Shown here piece after piece: positions 27,377 through 36,899 of a stretch of DNA of 64,000 bases. This DNA comes from Candidatus Scalindua sp. SCAELEC01. Its GTDB lineage: Bacteria; Planctomycetota; Brocadiia; Brocadiales; Scalinduaceae. Position numbers and translations under genes: made by a program. Each line of letters opens with the position of its first letter. Position 1 is the stretch's first letter. The notes beneath the pieces were generated by a model. It made no database searches, had not been told where the DNA came from, and saw only the letters and a program-made list of their open reading frames with translations. The stretch is from positions 62,001-126,000 of the forward strand of contig SHMT01000011.1 of NCBI GenBank assembly GCA_004282745.1. The letters are read 5' to 3'.

Positions 27377-28593
27377 CCCTGCTTCTCACCTTTTGCTGCA
27401 TTCTGCTGGACCTGCGCCTGTGTCTTGGTTGCCAGACCGAAAATCTTAATAAAGCCTGTTGCTGCATCATGCTCGAAGGTGTCTCCTTTGTCATACGTGG
27501 CGAGGGAGTGTGTGTACAATGAGAACGGTGATTTTCTTCCAACGACGGTACCGTTACTTTTAAAGAGCCTTAAACGTACGGTACCAGTCACAAAACGTTG
27601 GGTACTGAGGACATAGGCAGTCAAGTCTTGCTGGAATGTGGAAAACCACAAACCGCTGTAAACGATATCAGAGTACTGCGTTGATACGAGGTCCTTAAAT
27701 CTCAAGGCATCTTTGGTCATCGTAAGCTCTTCTAATGCATGATGAGCCTTAAAGAGTACTATGGCTGCGGGGGATTCATAGATTTCTCTCGATTTAATGC
27801 CGACAACGCGGTTCTCCAGATGGTCTATCCTGCCTACCCCATTCTCTCCCGCAATCTGGTTTAATTCCTGTATCAGGCTGAGACCGTCTCTCGCTTTTCC
27901 GTTGATGGAAACGGGAATACCTCGTTCAAACCCAATCTCTACGTACGTTGGTGTGTCGGGTGTCTTCTTTGTCTCGTTAGTCCACTTATATACCTCTTCC
28001 GGCGGTTCTGTCCATGGATCTTCAAGGACACCGCACTCAATGCTTCTTCCCCATAGGTTCTCGTCAATACTATAGGGGCTTTTTTTGGTTACCTCAACGG
28101 GTATTCCATTCTGTTGCGCATATTCTATTGCATCATTTCGTGTCATATTCCACTCACGTAGCGGTGCGATTATCTGGAGAGAGGGGTTCAGGGTGTGTAT
28201 GGCAACGTCAAACCTGACCTGATCGTTACCTTTTCCCGTGCAACCATGGGCAACGGCGGTTGCCCCTTCAGCCTCAGCCGTTTCAACGAGGATCTTTGCG
28301 ATAAGTGGCCTTCCAAGGGCAGTTGCAAGCGGATACACTTTCTCGTAAAGGGCTCCCGCTTGCAGAGAGGGAAAGATAAATGAGTTGATAAATTCCTCTT
28401 TTGCTTCTATGGTCATTGACTTAATCGCACCGATCTTGAGCGCCTTCTCTTCTGCTGGTTTAAGATCTTTATCCGTTCCCAGATCAATGCCCAAGGCAAT
28501 TACGTCCATTTCATACTTTTCCTGTATCCATCTGATGGCGACAGAGGTATCAAGCCCTCCAGAATATGCCAGAATAACCTTCTTTTTTTCCAT
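27373..28593 (-). CDS. argG: Argininosuccinate synthase
   Basis: Cytoplasmic enzyme of arginine synthesis that ligates citrulline and aspartate with ATP; 406 residues, the normal length. The ATP-pyrophosphatase loop is VILAYSGGLDTSVAIRW at residues 5-20. Other signatures are LATALGRPLIAK, AHGCTGKGNDQVRFD, the citrulline-binding region IAPLREWNMTR, and KKSPYSIDENLWGRSIECG. The start MEKKKVIL has an ATG. It overlaps panE by 4 bases in an unusual pairing of arginine and pantothenate genes. A family A repeat lies upstream at 28633-28795, in the promoter region. Confidence 0.97.
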   Translation of the reverse strand: MEKKKVILAYSGGLDTSVAIRWIQEKYEMDVIALGIDLGTDKDLKPAEEKALKIGAIKSMTIEAKEEFINSFIFPSLQAGALYEKVYPLATALGRPLIAKILVETAEAEGATAVAHGCTGKGNDQVRFDVAIHTLNPSLQIIAPLREWNMTRNDAIEYAQQNGIPVEVTKKSPYSIDENLWGRSIECGVLEDPWTEPPEEVYKWTNETKKTPDTPTYVEIGFERGIPVSINGKARDGLSLIQELNQIAGENGVGRIDHLENRVVGIKSREIYESPAAIVLFKAHHALEELTMTKDALRFKDLVSTQYSDIVYSGLWFSTFQQDLTAYVLSTQRFVTGTVRLRLFKSNGTVVGRKSPFSLYTHSLATYDKGDTFEHDAATGFIKIFGLATKTQAQVQQNAAKGEKQG

Positions 28594-28632
28594 TACTCGT
28601 ATTCCTTCAAAATGTATAAATTGTTAAAAAAT

Positions 28633-28795
28633 AGTACTTGAACGAAAACCCTGTGGTTGAACGAAAACGGCACAGAGACAAGGCGTGTAATAATATCGTG
28701 ACCGGAACGTACGAGGACTCAAGTAACGTAAGTATTACAGCGAAGGATCTTCGAACCCTTTAGCCGTAGATGGGTAGTTTTCGTTCAACTACGCT
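28633..28795. repeat. Family A element, diverged copy (163 bp)
   Basis: Begins AGTACTTGAACGAAAAC and ends TTTTCGTTCAACTACGCT; internal motifs CAAGGCGTG and GTAGATGGGTAG match intact copies. The flanks no longer match, so this is an older insertion. It lies 40 bp upstream of argG, where it could affect the promoter. Confidence 0.75.
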
Positions 28796-28901
28796 ATTCA
28801 TCAAAACGCATACTACCATCACTCTAAATATGAGTCAAAATAAATACTCTAAAAAGCCAAAACTATTGACAATATATACCCATTGCAAAATGATTTTCGG
28901 A

Positions 28902-29327
28902 TTACCCCTCTTTTATAAAAAAACTTTTATAGCGACTCTCCTTATCAGGGGAAGAACCGGTCTCTTTTACTCTTTTCATTTCAGGGATAGTCCTCACGAA
29001 CCTGCTACAGGCCCATATGCATAAACCAGACCGGAGAAGAGGGCTTACGGTGTGGCTAATAAAAAAGGTATACGCAAAATAGAGTGCGAGTGCTCCAAAG
29101 ATAAAGGTTGCGGCGTATAATGATCTGTCACTTCCGTAACGAGTACCGTACCCTAACGCCACTATTGTGCAGCCAATGGTAACGCTGGTGATACCATATC
29201 CTCTAGATGAGAGGTAATGGCATCCTACAAGAGAAGCGATGCTCAAGCTCGTATAGAGTATGCCAAGAAAGATGATGAGGTTTGCTGTATTTCCGACATT
29301 TTTCTCAGGAGTCAGATTTTTTTTCAT
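28902..29327 (-). CDS. Small membrane protein, unknown function
   Basis: Membrane protein of about 141 residues from the ATG at 29327 (a TTG at 29348 would add seven). Four hydrophobic segments are visible, including TANLIIFLGILYTSLSIASL, ITSVTIGCTIVALGYG and YAATFIFGALALYFAYTFFI, with short hydrophilic ends and a lysine-rich C-terminus. There is no clear ribosome site at either start. It is divergent from the AmrS-like gene. I do not recognise a family, and the modest codon evidence makes it a likely rather than certain gene. Confidence 0.6.
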   Translation of the reverse strand: MKKNLTPEKNVGNTANLIIFLGILYTSLSIASLVGCHYLSSRGYGITSVTIGCTIVALGYGTRYGSDRSLYAATFIFGALALYFAYTFFISHTVSPLLRSGLCIWACSRFVRTIPEMKRVKETGSSPDKESRYKSFFIKEG

Positions 29328-29544
29328 AGTAAAAGTCAGTGAATTCAAAATAGTACGAAAATCCCCATCATAAACCTCTGTGAAAAAAGCTCTCAGTATT
29401 ACATTACTCTATGCAGGGGGTGATAAAAATGGTAACATTTTGAAGTGACCGCATCAATCGATTTTCTGTAACTTGACAATAAAATGGAAATGAAATAGAA
29501 TATTCAGTAGGTAGGTATGTATGAGGATTATTGAGGAAGGCGAT

Positions 29545-30675
29545 ATGATTTCACGAAGAGAGCTCATAAAATCAGGCGCTATTGCTGCATGCTCTGTTTG
29601 TACCGGATATGTGCCTTTTTCCTCGGTCCTGAACGCCTCCGGGATATACGATGAAGAGGAATTTCCTGCAAAAGAGGCAATGTATTATAAGCAACTCCCA
29701 GAGGAGAGAGTTGAGTGTGAGCTCTGTCCGAGAGGGTGTAAGGTTGCAGACCTGGAGAGAGGCTACTGCGGAGTAAGGGAAAACCGTGGAGGGAAATATT
29801 ATACGCTCGTTCACTCCCGTGTCTGTGCCCTAAATGTTGACCCCATAGAGAAAAAGCCCCTGTTCCACTATTTACCCGGGAGAAGGGCCTATTCACTTGC
29901 AACGGCCGGATGCAATATCGAGTGTAAATTTTGTCAAAATTGGCAAATTTCACAATTTAGACCGGAGCAGCTGAATAACATTAAACTTTCACCAGGGGAT
30001 GTGGTTAGGGGTGCGAAGGCAGAAAAGTGTGAGGTGATTGCCTTCACCTATTCAGAGCCGGTGATCTTTTATGAATATGTCTACGATACTGCCAGGTCAG
30101 CAAGGAAGGCGGGTGTCAAGAGTGTCATGATATCAAATGGGTATATCGAGGAGGAACCCTTAATCAAGTTGTGTAAAGAGCTGGATGCGGTTAAGATTGA
30201 CTTTAAGGCTTTTACTGAGAAATTTTACAAAGAGACTTGTAGTGGAGAACTTAAGCCGGTTCTCGATACCCTTCTTAGATTAAGAGATCACGGTATCTGG
30301 TTTGAAGTTGTTATGCTTGTCGTGCCAACACTCAATGATAGTCCGGAAGAGTTAAAGGCTATGTGCTCGTGGATAAAGATGAACCTTGGCACAGATGTAC
30401 CGATACATTTCACACGATTTCACCCTACCTATAAAATAAAGAATCTCCCGCCTACTCCTATCAAGACCCTTGAAAGGGCAAGAAATATAGCCATAGAGTC
30501 TGGTCTTAATTTTGCGTATATCGGTAACTTACCCGGACACCCGGGAGAGAACACCTACTGTCCTGGCTGTAAAGAGATGGTTATACGAAGGGCGGGTCAC
30601 ACAATTCTTCAGAATTCCATACAGGGGGGTGAGTGTGGTAATTGCAACCATCCGATTCCCGGGGTGTGGGGTTAA
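29545..30675 (+). CDS. AmrS-like radical SAM protein with Tat signal
   Basis: A 376-residue radical SAM protein of the AmmeMemoRadiSam (AmrS) family. I chose the ATG at 29545 because GAGGAAGG lies just upstream and the protein then begins MISRRELIKSG, a twin-arginine export signal followed by a hydrophobic stretch. It has an N-terminal cysteine cluster, CELCPRGCKVADLERGYCG, and the radical SAM motif CNIECKFCQNW (CxxxCxxC) with the usual GCxxxC context. A C-terminal CPGCKE and CGNCNHP pair probably binds zinc or another cluster. Export of a SAM enzyme is odd, since SAM is cytoplasmic, though Tat-type starts do occur in this family. Companion AMMECR1 and MEMO genes are not in the window. The reaction is unknown. 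Confidence 0.88.
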   Translation: MISRRELIKSGAIAACSVCTGYVPFSSVLNASGIYDEEEFPAKEAMYYKQLPEERVECELCPRGCKVADLERGYCGVRENRGGKYYTLVHSRVCALNVDPIEKKPLFHYLPGRRAYSLATAGCNIECKFCQNWQISQFRPEQLNNIKLSPGDVVRGAKAEKCEVIAFTYSEPVIFYEYVYDTARSARKAGVKSVMISNGYIEEEPLIKLCKELDAVKIDFKAFTEKFYKETCSGELKPVLDTLLRLRDHGIWFEVVMLVVPTLNDSPEELKAMCSWIKMNLGTDVPIHFTRFHPTYKIKNLPPTPIKTLERARNIAIESGLNFAYIGNLPGHPGENTYCPGCKEMVIRRAGHTILQNSIQGGECGNCNHPIPGVWG

Positions 30676-30781
30676 AGGTTCAGGGAAAAATGGCGTGTTA
30701 TTGTTACCAAACCCTAACCCGATTCAACGCAATGTTACCGTTAGATTGATAGTGTACTCATCATCGTCATACACACTATCT

Positions 30782-30958
30782 CTATTTCTTCTTCTTTCTC
30801 AACTTCTTGATCTCTCTTAACAGATCGAGATCCGGCATCGTCTCATATTGACAGTTGGGGCATTTTATCATTGTGCAACCCTTAGAGGTGAGGCAGCCCT
30901 CACAACTCTTTACTATGTCAATACTCCTAAGATCAAAATTGCAAAAGGGACAATTCAT
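30782..30958 (-). CDS. Small zinc-ribbon protein (58 aa)
   Basis: A 58-residue protein starting MNCPFCNFDLRS, nine bases after the stop of the large spermidine-synthase-like gene on the same strand. It has CPFC, CEGC, a lone C, and CPNC, giving paired knuckles that should bind one or two zinc ions, and it ends in a strongly basic tail (REIKKLRKKKK). The pattern CxGCxxxxGCxxIKCPNCxYE is shared with small conserved proteins often found beside iron-transport or SAM genes. No ribosome site stands out, so translation may be coupled to the upstream gene. Confidence 0.7.
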   Translation of the reverse strand: MNCPFCNFDLRSIDIVKSCEGCLTSKGCTMIKCPNCQYETMPDLDLLREIKKLRKKKK

Positions 30959-30967
30959 CGTCTGGTT

Positions 30968-33448
30968 TTATAGGGTGTTTCTTTTCTGAAAGTAAAGGTG
31001 CAGTAAAAGAAGCGTACTCACAAGTTTTAGGGCCATTACAATCAGGCATGAACCAAGTATCCCAAACAGAGGGACAAACAGGACACCGACAAGGAGAGCG
31101 CCAACAAAACCGCCGACATGATCTGCACTATCAATGGCGCCTGCGGTTGTTTCAACCTTATCTCTCTGAAGAAAATGCAACTTGCTAGAGATGGGGAATT
31201 CAACTCCTGTAAGTATACCAGTTATGACAACGAAAAGCAAAAAAACATATTCCGAACCGAAAAACTGAAATGCTAGTCGATGCAAGATTAAGGGGAGAAT
31301 GGCTGCGTAAAACACCAAAATGATTTCAAAGAGTAACAGTGTCTTGATCCAGTTAACCTCGGTTGAAACTATTTTTCTATCGGCGTGAGCAGGAGGGACC
31401 TCTCGCAAATTATCTTGGGGAGGTTTAAAGAAGTGTTGGAAAAATCGAAATAGAGTGGCTGGCCTAAACGTGTCTATCGATTTTCCTTGTAAAATCATCC
31501 TATTGCTCACGTAACTACTTATTGCTAAACCTAACATGAATAGCGATATTATAAGGCCAATCTTCTCATACACATAACCATAAATATTTTGAAATGAAAA
31601 AATTAACATAATCTCAAGAGAGATGCCCGTAAATCCGGTAGTTGCAATTACGGTGAGACAATTAAATTTCTGTTGAACGTCGACACCTCGCTTCAAGAGA
31701 ATAACGTACAAATACCGGGAAAGAAGAAATAAAAAAATTGGGATTAAGAATACCTTGAGATTCCCTTCTTCAAGCCACTCTAGAGTTTTTCCAAGCCGTG
31801 CACCTGAGAATTTGTCCCACAGCATGAGATTGTAGAAATAGGTAACCGGTTTTGCATCACTGTTTACCTTAAAACTGCTATTTTCTTTAAGCCTCTTTTC
31901 GAGAAAGGTAACTCTTTCAGGAGGCAAAATTGAGGAAAACAGATATTCAGAGAAATATTCCGAACTGATACTTCTCGAAGTATAGCGTTTGATGAGTTCT
32001 GGGACATCAAAGGTGGCGTTGCCTGAGGTATGACTTGCAAAGAAAAAGTTTTCTTGACCAGGAGAAACAAGAATATGGGGGAAGACGGTGTGTAATGATT
32101 GATAAACAGAGCCGGCATAATTCCCGACCTCTTCGCCTATATAATTTACAGCGGAGGTAATTCCGAGAACAAAAATTCCATTGCTATTGAGAATATGGCT
32201 TACTTCCTGAAAAAATTGCAGGGTGTAAAACCTATTGATGAAAGATGTTGATGGATCTGGGATATTTACAAAGATGAGATCATATACCTCATCCTCTTTT
32301 GATTGTTTCACAAATCGTCTCCCATCGGTGCGAAATATTTTTACCCTTTTATCTGATAGTACCTCCGCTTCATTGTGGGGAAGATATTTTTGGGTAATGG
32401 TTATCAGTTCTGGATCAAGCTCTATATAATGTAGTGTATTGATTGGGTGCTTTAACATTTCTCTGATTAAGCCGCCCCTCCCACCACCAATAAGAAGAAC
32501 TTTTTTGGGATTTGGATGCTGAGTCATTACCAGGTGGGCTATGTGTGAAGAGGCATAATCATCCGGAAAAGAAAAATTATGCTGTCCATTCCCAAAAACA
32601 CTATACTGACCATCCCTGACACCGATGGCGATGTTTTCATGTCTTGAGTCCGTCGATTCTACGAGTTCGATTCCCGGATTAAGAGAATTCCATCTTACCT
32701 GTATAAAGTAATTATCAATCATTTTCGCACCCCCGGTAACAATCAGGATAAAAATGGCAGTCAAGAGTATTGCACAGGTAAGGAGTCCATAGCACCGCAA
32801 GGTCGATTGCTTTTCCCTTATTCCATTTTTGGGAAATAAGAGTAGCAGAACGATGGTGATTAACAGTATTCCATCAAATGAGATGATTATGGTCATGGGT
32901 GAAAATCTGGTGACAAGTACAAAGGTAAAGAGCACACCACCAATGAGGCTACCAATAGACTCTGAAAAGTATACGAAACCGATATCGGCGGCTGGATCTC
33001 GTGTAAACCCATGAATTACCTTACAGATAATGGGGAAAATAAATCCAATGGTAATACTGAATGTCATAATTAAGAACATTGATGAGAGCAGTAATTGAAG
33101 GATTTGCATATACTGTCCGGCAGGTATGTGAAAGATATACCGGAGAGTCCTGATAAAGATAACCTCTAGAGGGAGTGTGATGCACAAGGCAAACAGTGAT
33201 ATAATTAATAGGGAAAAGGTACAATCTCTCCTTGTCGCAATCTTAACACCTAACAGAGCGCCCAGTGCAACACCCATCAACCAAGTACCAAGGACAATTC
33301 CAATACAAAGCTCATTACCAAAAAAAACCACCAAAAATTCTCTGATCAGGAGTACCTGGGCAACTGTTGCAATACATCCAACCAACATGATTGAAAACAG
33401 GATAATGCCCCACTCGCTATTTACATGAATCTTGTTTGTCTTTGTCAT
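30968..33448 (-). CDS. Membrane-embedded spermidine-synthase-like protein (826 aa)
   Basis: A large polytopic protein: about seven membrane segments in the first 250 residues, a soluble methyltransferase-type domain (about 270-540), then another membrane bundle (about 570-826). The soluble core resembles spermidine synthase, with the nucleotide-binding motif LLIGGGRGGLIREML near 312, an acidic EL-DPE motif (LHYIELDPE) and VNIPDPS. Fused membrane/spermidine-synthase proteins of this kind are common in environmental bacteria, but few have been tested for aminopropyl transfer. It leads a minus-strand pair with the zinc-ribbon gene. A relative of it, with only an N-terminal membrane part, lies at 40569. 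Confidence 0.85.
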   Translation of the reverse strand: MTKTNKIHVNSEWGIILFSIMLVGCIATVAQVLLIREFLVVFFGNELCIGIVLGTWLMGVALGALLGVKIATRRDCTFSLLIISLFALCITLPLEVIFIRTLRYIFHIPAGQYMQILQLLLSSMFLIMTFSITIGFIFPIICKVIHGFTRDPAADIGFVYFSESIGSLIGGVLFTFVLVTRFSPMTIIISFDGILLITIVLLLLFPKNGIREKQSTLRCYGLLTCAILLTAIFILIVTGGAKMIDNYFIQVRWNSLNPGIELVESTDSRHENIAIGVRDGQYSVFGNGQHNFSFPDDYASSHIAHLVMTQHPNPKKVLLIGGGRGGLIREMLKHPINTLHYIELDPELITITQKYLPHNEAEVLSDKRVKIFRTDGRRFVKQSKEDEVYDLIFVNIPDPSTSFINRFYTLQFFQEVSHILNSNGIFVLGITSAVNYIGEEVGNYAGSVYQSLHTVFPHILVSPGQENFFFASHTSGNATFDVPELIKRYTSRSISSEYFSEYLFSSILPPERVTFLEKRLKENSSFKVNSDAKPVTYFYNLMLWDKFSGARLGKTLEWLEEGNLKVFLIPIFLFLLSRYLYVILLKRGVDVQQKFNCLTVIATTGFTGISLEIMLIFSFQNIYGYVYEKIGLIISLFMLGLAISSYVSNRMILQGKSIDTFRPATLFRFFQHFFKPPQDNLREVPPAHADRKIVSTEVNWIKTLLLFEIILVFYAAILPLILHRLAFQFFGSEYVFLLFVVITGILTGVEFPISSKLHFLQRDKVETTAGAIDSADHVGGFVGALLVGVLFVPLFGILGSCLIVMALKLVSTLLLLHLYFQKRNTL

Positions 33449-33840
33449 ATCTATCCAATAAAAATATCAATGAATAGATTTATGTCAAATAAAAAGTAGC
33501 TGTTTATTCGTGCCTTCGTCACCATATTTAGTGGTTACATTGCTGGGAAAAAATTACTTGTAAGGAAGCAGCGCCTATTATATACTCAATGTCTCAAACT
33601 TTTTTCAGAGCATACAGTCGTATATTTTTGATTTGTCGAGTGTACGAAGGGGCTACCATCATTGAAATATACACAATAGATAGTAGATTTTAAAGTAATA
33701 GGCAAGGTGATTGTGATGTTTCTGACGGAAATATATTGATGAGACAACTAGCTTTGATCTAGTTTTATTACCGAGTGATTACATGAGGCGAGTTGTTTTA
33801 TTACTATTTATAATTGTTGGTTCGCAAAATTGGAGAAAAA
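33449..33840. other. Intergenic between divergent genes
   Basis: About 390 bp separating the minus-strand spermidine-synthase-like gene from the plus-strand kinase. It should hold both promoters. No repeat of families A to E and no clear sigma-54 site was seen. Confidence 0.4.
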
Positions 33841-35958
33841 ATGATTAAGGCAATTCCTTTATATATAGCTACAGGGTTAGAAGATACGAACGGGAAAAAG
33901 ATTATTAAAGAGATATTTATTATTTTGCATGATGGAAAACCGGTAATTATGGGAAGTGGGAGATATGCTAATGTTGCATTGGCTTCCAATTCATCTAACC
34001 CTTCAAGTGCAACTGAGTTTTATGCAATTAAATTTCTAAAATATGATGATCAAAGTTTGATGTTTTCTCAAATTGCAATACGGAGGTTCTATGAAGAGAT
34101 AAATAAGACAAGAACTTTTGGGATAGATAAATTTGACCATTTTGTTCAGTATGTTGGTTTCTCCAATATTTTTACTGCACCACCTTATGGAAATATTCTA
34201 AGGGAAGAGACTCAGGACGAAAAGGAGGTCTTAGAATTTGTTAGTAGGGAACAATATGATGAGTCGGCGAAGAGAAATAATGAAAGTGTCGCAAACAATC
34301 TTCCCAAAGAGTTTCTCGATAAACTGCAAGGTGATTTTTTTGTAATGAAGGCAGAACACGGTACTTTGGATGATTTAATTATCTATCAACACCCCTGGCG
34401 TGATCACAAACTGTATATCGTGAGTGATAAACTAGGAGAGGCTTTGACTGAATTCAGGAGTAGAAAAGAGGTCTTTATCAGGAAGCTCTTTAATGATTTG
34501 AATAACAAAGCACAATTAGAAGAGAGGGTAGAGATAGGGGAGATAACTGATTTTAGTGGCATTAATATTTTACGATTGATAGGTAAACTTTCTAATCCGC
34601 TAAAATACCGGATCATAATAGATCTGTTTACACAAATATTAGCATCAGTCAGAAATATTCATGAAACTACTTCTGAAGATGGGGTATTAGCACACAGGGA
34701 TATTAAGCCGGGAAATTTTTTAATCTCTTTACAGCCTCCCGAAATAAATTATTTCAATATTAAGATTTCCGATTTAGGGTTTGTCAGTGGTGTTAAGTCG
34801 ATCATAGATGGGTCTGACACGATGGCGAGAAGTTCGAAGGAGCCGGGTGCTTTGGCATTAGGCACAATACCTTTTCGCGCTCCGGAACAAATTGATAACG
34901 GTTATGAAATTCATTTTACTATTTCTGACGAAAATAGTGACAGCGATGGTAATCGTACAACGTTAACATTTTTAAATATAGGCGATAAGGTCTTGGAGCC
35001 GGGTGACTGGCTTGAAAGCCAAGAGGTGTTTTTTGGGAGTAAGGAAAATGCAAGGCAAATTACAAAGATTGAAGATATACGAATTGAAGATAACTTATTT
35101 ATTGTCACTATTAACGCAAAAATAATACCAATTGTACCCAAATTGTACTATCATGCTTACATCGTTAAACAAACAAGTCAACACAGCGATATCTTTTCAT
35201 TAGGCTCTATTTTATATTTCCTGTCATCTGGCGGGAAAAATCCGGAAAAATTTTACACCAAATGTTTGGAACCATCATTATCACAGGAAAATGAAGACAT
35301 TAAGAAAATACATGGTTCTTGCATGTCTTTGGCTATTGCCTTATGTTTGGATGAAACAAATGTCGTTGAAGAAGAGATGGAAGCCAATAAATATACCAAA
35401 TACTCTACGGATTTTGATGTGGAACTTATGCGGTTTAAGAAACAATCGTTATTTGAATTGAAGGAGAAAACGGTATTTGGCTATATAATTCATCGAACCC
35501 AGACGTCAAGGCTTGGGGCTAATGAATTGCTCCATGGATACCTCAAGTCGATGAAAATTAACCCTGTTATCAGGTACTATTTAACAGATTCAAACGGAAA
35601 ACCAATACCATTTTCAATCCTTTTCGAAATTATTAAATGTATGACAAGGAATAAAATCCATAGTTATGTTTCTACAGAGAATGGAAATAGCGAAGGCGCC
35701 AATACTCAGGAGTCAGCTACGAGTAAGGATTGTCCAACAACCATAAGGACGAAATCTTTTTCAGAATTAGATCTGAAAAATTTAGTTGGATCAATATATA
35801 AAAATTTAGTCAGTATCAAAGAATCGGAGACTAAGAGTTGTAATTACAACATACAACCGTATTCTGAACTTGGAGAGCCTGCAGATAAAATATTAATGTC
35901 TTTGAGGATGTGTCTTCCCTTAAAAAGCAAAACAATCCAGGATGCTTCAACAATTTAG
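33841..35958 (+). CDS. Ser/Thr protein kinase with insert in the catalytic domain
   Basis: A 705-residue Hanks-type kinase-like protein. I chose the ATG at 33841, preceded by GGAG. A glycine loop GSGRYANVAL lies near residue 40 and the ATP-binding lysine in YAIKFLKY follows. The catalytic loop is HRDIKPGNFL at 285-294, the metal motif is DLG instead of DFG (ISDLGFVSG), and the APE motif is FRAPEQ. Between APE and the next kinase motif (HSDIFSLGSILY) lie about 75 extra residues rich in beta strands, where ordinary kinases have fewer than 25. The N-terminal lobe is also enlarged by about 150 residues. There is no membrane segment. The essential H, D, N and K are present, so it may be active. 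Substrate unknown. Confidence 0.82.
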   Translation: MIKAIPLYIATGLEDTNGKKIIKEIFIILHDGKPVIMGSGRYANVALASNSSNPSSATEFYAIKFLKYDDQSLMFSQIAIRRFYEEINKTRTFGIDKFDHFVQYVGFSNIFTAPPYGNILREETQDEKEVLEFVSREQYDESAKRNNESVANNLPKEFLDKLQGDFFVMKAEHGTLDDLIIYQHPWRDHKLYIVSDKLGEALTEFRSRKEVFIRKLFNDLNNKAQLEERVEIGEITDFSGINILRLIGKLSNPLKYRIIIDLFTQILASVRNIHETTSEDGVLAHRDIKPGNFLISLQPPEINYFNIKISDLGFVSGVKSIIDGSDTMARSSKEPGALALGTIPFRAPEQIDNGYEIHFTISDENSDSDGNRTTLTFLNIGDKVLEPGDWLESQEVFFGSKENARQITKIEDIRIEDNLFIVTINAKIIPIVPKLYYHAYIVKQTSQHSDIFSLGSILYFLSSGGKNPEKFYTKCLEPSLSQENEDIKKIHGSCMSLAIALCLDETNVVEEEMEANKYTKYSTDFDVELMRFKKQSLFELKEKTVFGYIIHRTQTSRLGANELLHGYLKSMKINPVIRYYLTDSNGKPIPFSILFEIIKCMTRNKIHSYVSTENGNSEGANTQESATSKDCPTTIRTKSFSELDLKNLVGSIYKNLVSIKESETKSCNYNIQPYSELGEPADKILMSLRMCLPLKSKTIQDASTI

Positions 35959-36100
35959 ATAATGCTTGAACCGAAACTCTGTGGATGTGCCAAAACTGCC
36001 CGTAAAGAGCCTCGGAATAATCCGTAACCTGGTAACGCGCGTACTTGCGCAGTATATGGGAGATCTGGTACCGCAGCGAAGTGGGTTGGTAGTCCTCATG
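35959..36100. repeat. Family A element, decayed copy
   Basis: The stretch from ATAATGCTTGAACCGAAAC at 35959 onward follows the left end of family A (TGAAC-GAAA-CTCTGTG, then AACTGCCCG). Its right end can no longer be recognised clearly. It lies directly after the kinase stop. Confidence 0.45.
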
Positions 36101-36172
36101 CAATCGCTAGATGGCACTAACAGCATTAATAGGTTTTTCATCAAGTTTCTCACCACCGCAAAAAAAGTGTGT

Positions 36173-36220
36173 TTAGGGCCCAGGAAAGAACAACAAGGTA
36201 TTTTTTTTCTGCACCCTTAG
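36173..36220. repeat. Family D element, about 40 bp, flanked by TTAG
   Basis: TTAG followed by GGCCCAGGAAAGAACAAC and ending TTTTCTGCACCC then TTAG. The ends GGGCCCAGGA and, reversed, GGGTGCAGAA are imperfect inverted repeats. A second copy is at 46891-46937. Confidence 0.75.
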
Positions 36221-36899
36221 GTGGTGTTTTCCCGGTTTATTTTAGAGTTGGACGAAAGAGGAAGTGTTTATTATGATAGTTTGTCCGTGCCGATTTTTCT
36301 ATCTATCATAAAGGGAATCTGTCTACAATTTAGACAAACCCATAGGTCGCTATGCCGTTTATCCACAACAGGTTTTACTGAAATTTAAAAATCTCTCATT
36401 TTCTTGGTAATGAGAGTACCCCTTGTAAACAAAACTATTCGAACATGAGACTTACAAAAATATTTTCAAAGCTGACATTAATGTAGCCGCAAGTATGAGG
36501 TATTTTTTCTTCCTTAAAACTACCATTAACGGTAGTTCAAACCGCAATCTCCTAATTTTTGTTCGGTAAAAAGGCTCAGTTCTCATTGGAACATTGATTT
36601 TTATTTTTATGGCATCAATATTGCGGTCATTTGTCTGTGTGGTTGATCTTCATATATCGGTTTTTATGCAATCAAAAAGTTCTGCAGAATAATAAGTTAT
36701 TTTCGATAATTATTTTAGTAACTGTTTACCGTCGATTTGTGATGGGGATATATTCCGATTAGGCAATAACAAAGTCTGTTTTGAGTATTGCGAAAGATTC
36801 AAAAGATGGTGTATAGATCTTAATGGTATAAGACAGCAGGTTATGGATTTTTCTTTTAATTGTTATTAATTTTGTTAACATATTTTTTGAGGCGTATTC
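36221..36899. other. Long leader ahead of exopolysaccharide genes
   Basis: About 680 bp without a gene, carrying the sigma-54 promoter at 36610. A short inverted repeat, AACTACC (36518-36524) with GGTAGTT (36531-36537), lies 85 bp upstream of that promoter and could be an activator or operator site. Confidence 0.55.
36610..36624 (+). promoter_or_regulatory. Sigma-54 promoter ahead of exopolysaccharide genes
   Basis: TGGCAT (36610-36615), five bases, TTGC (36621-36624): a full match to the sigma-54 -24/-12 core with exact spacing. It lies 276 bp upstream of the export-protein start at 36900, with no other gene between. Confidence 0.7.
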
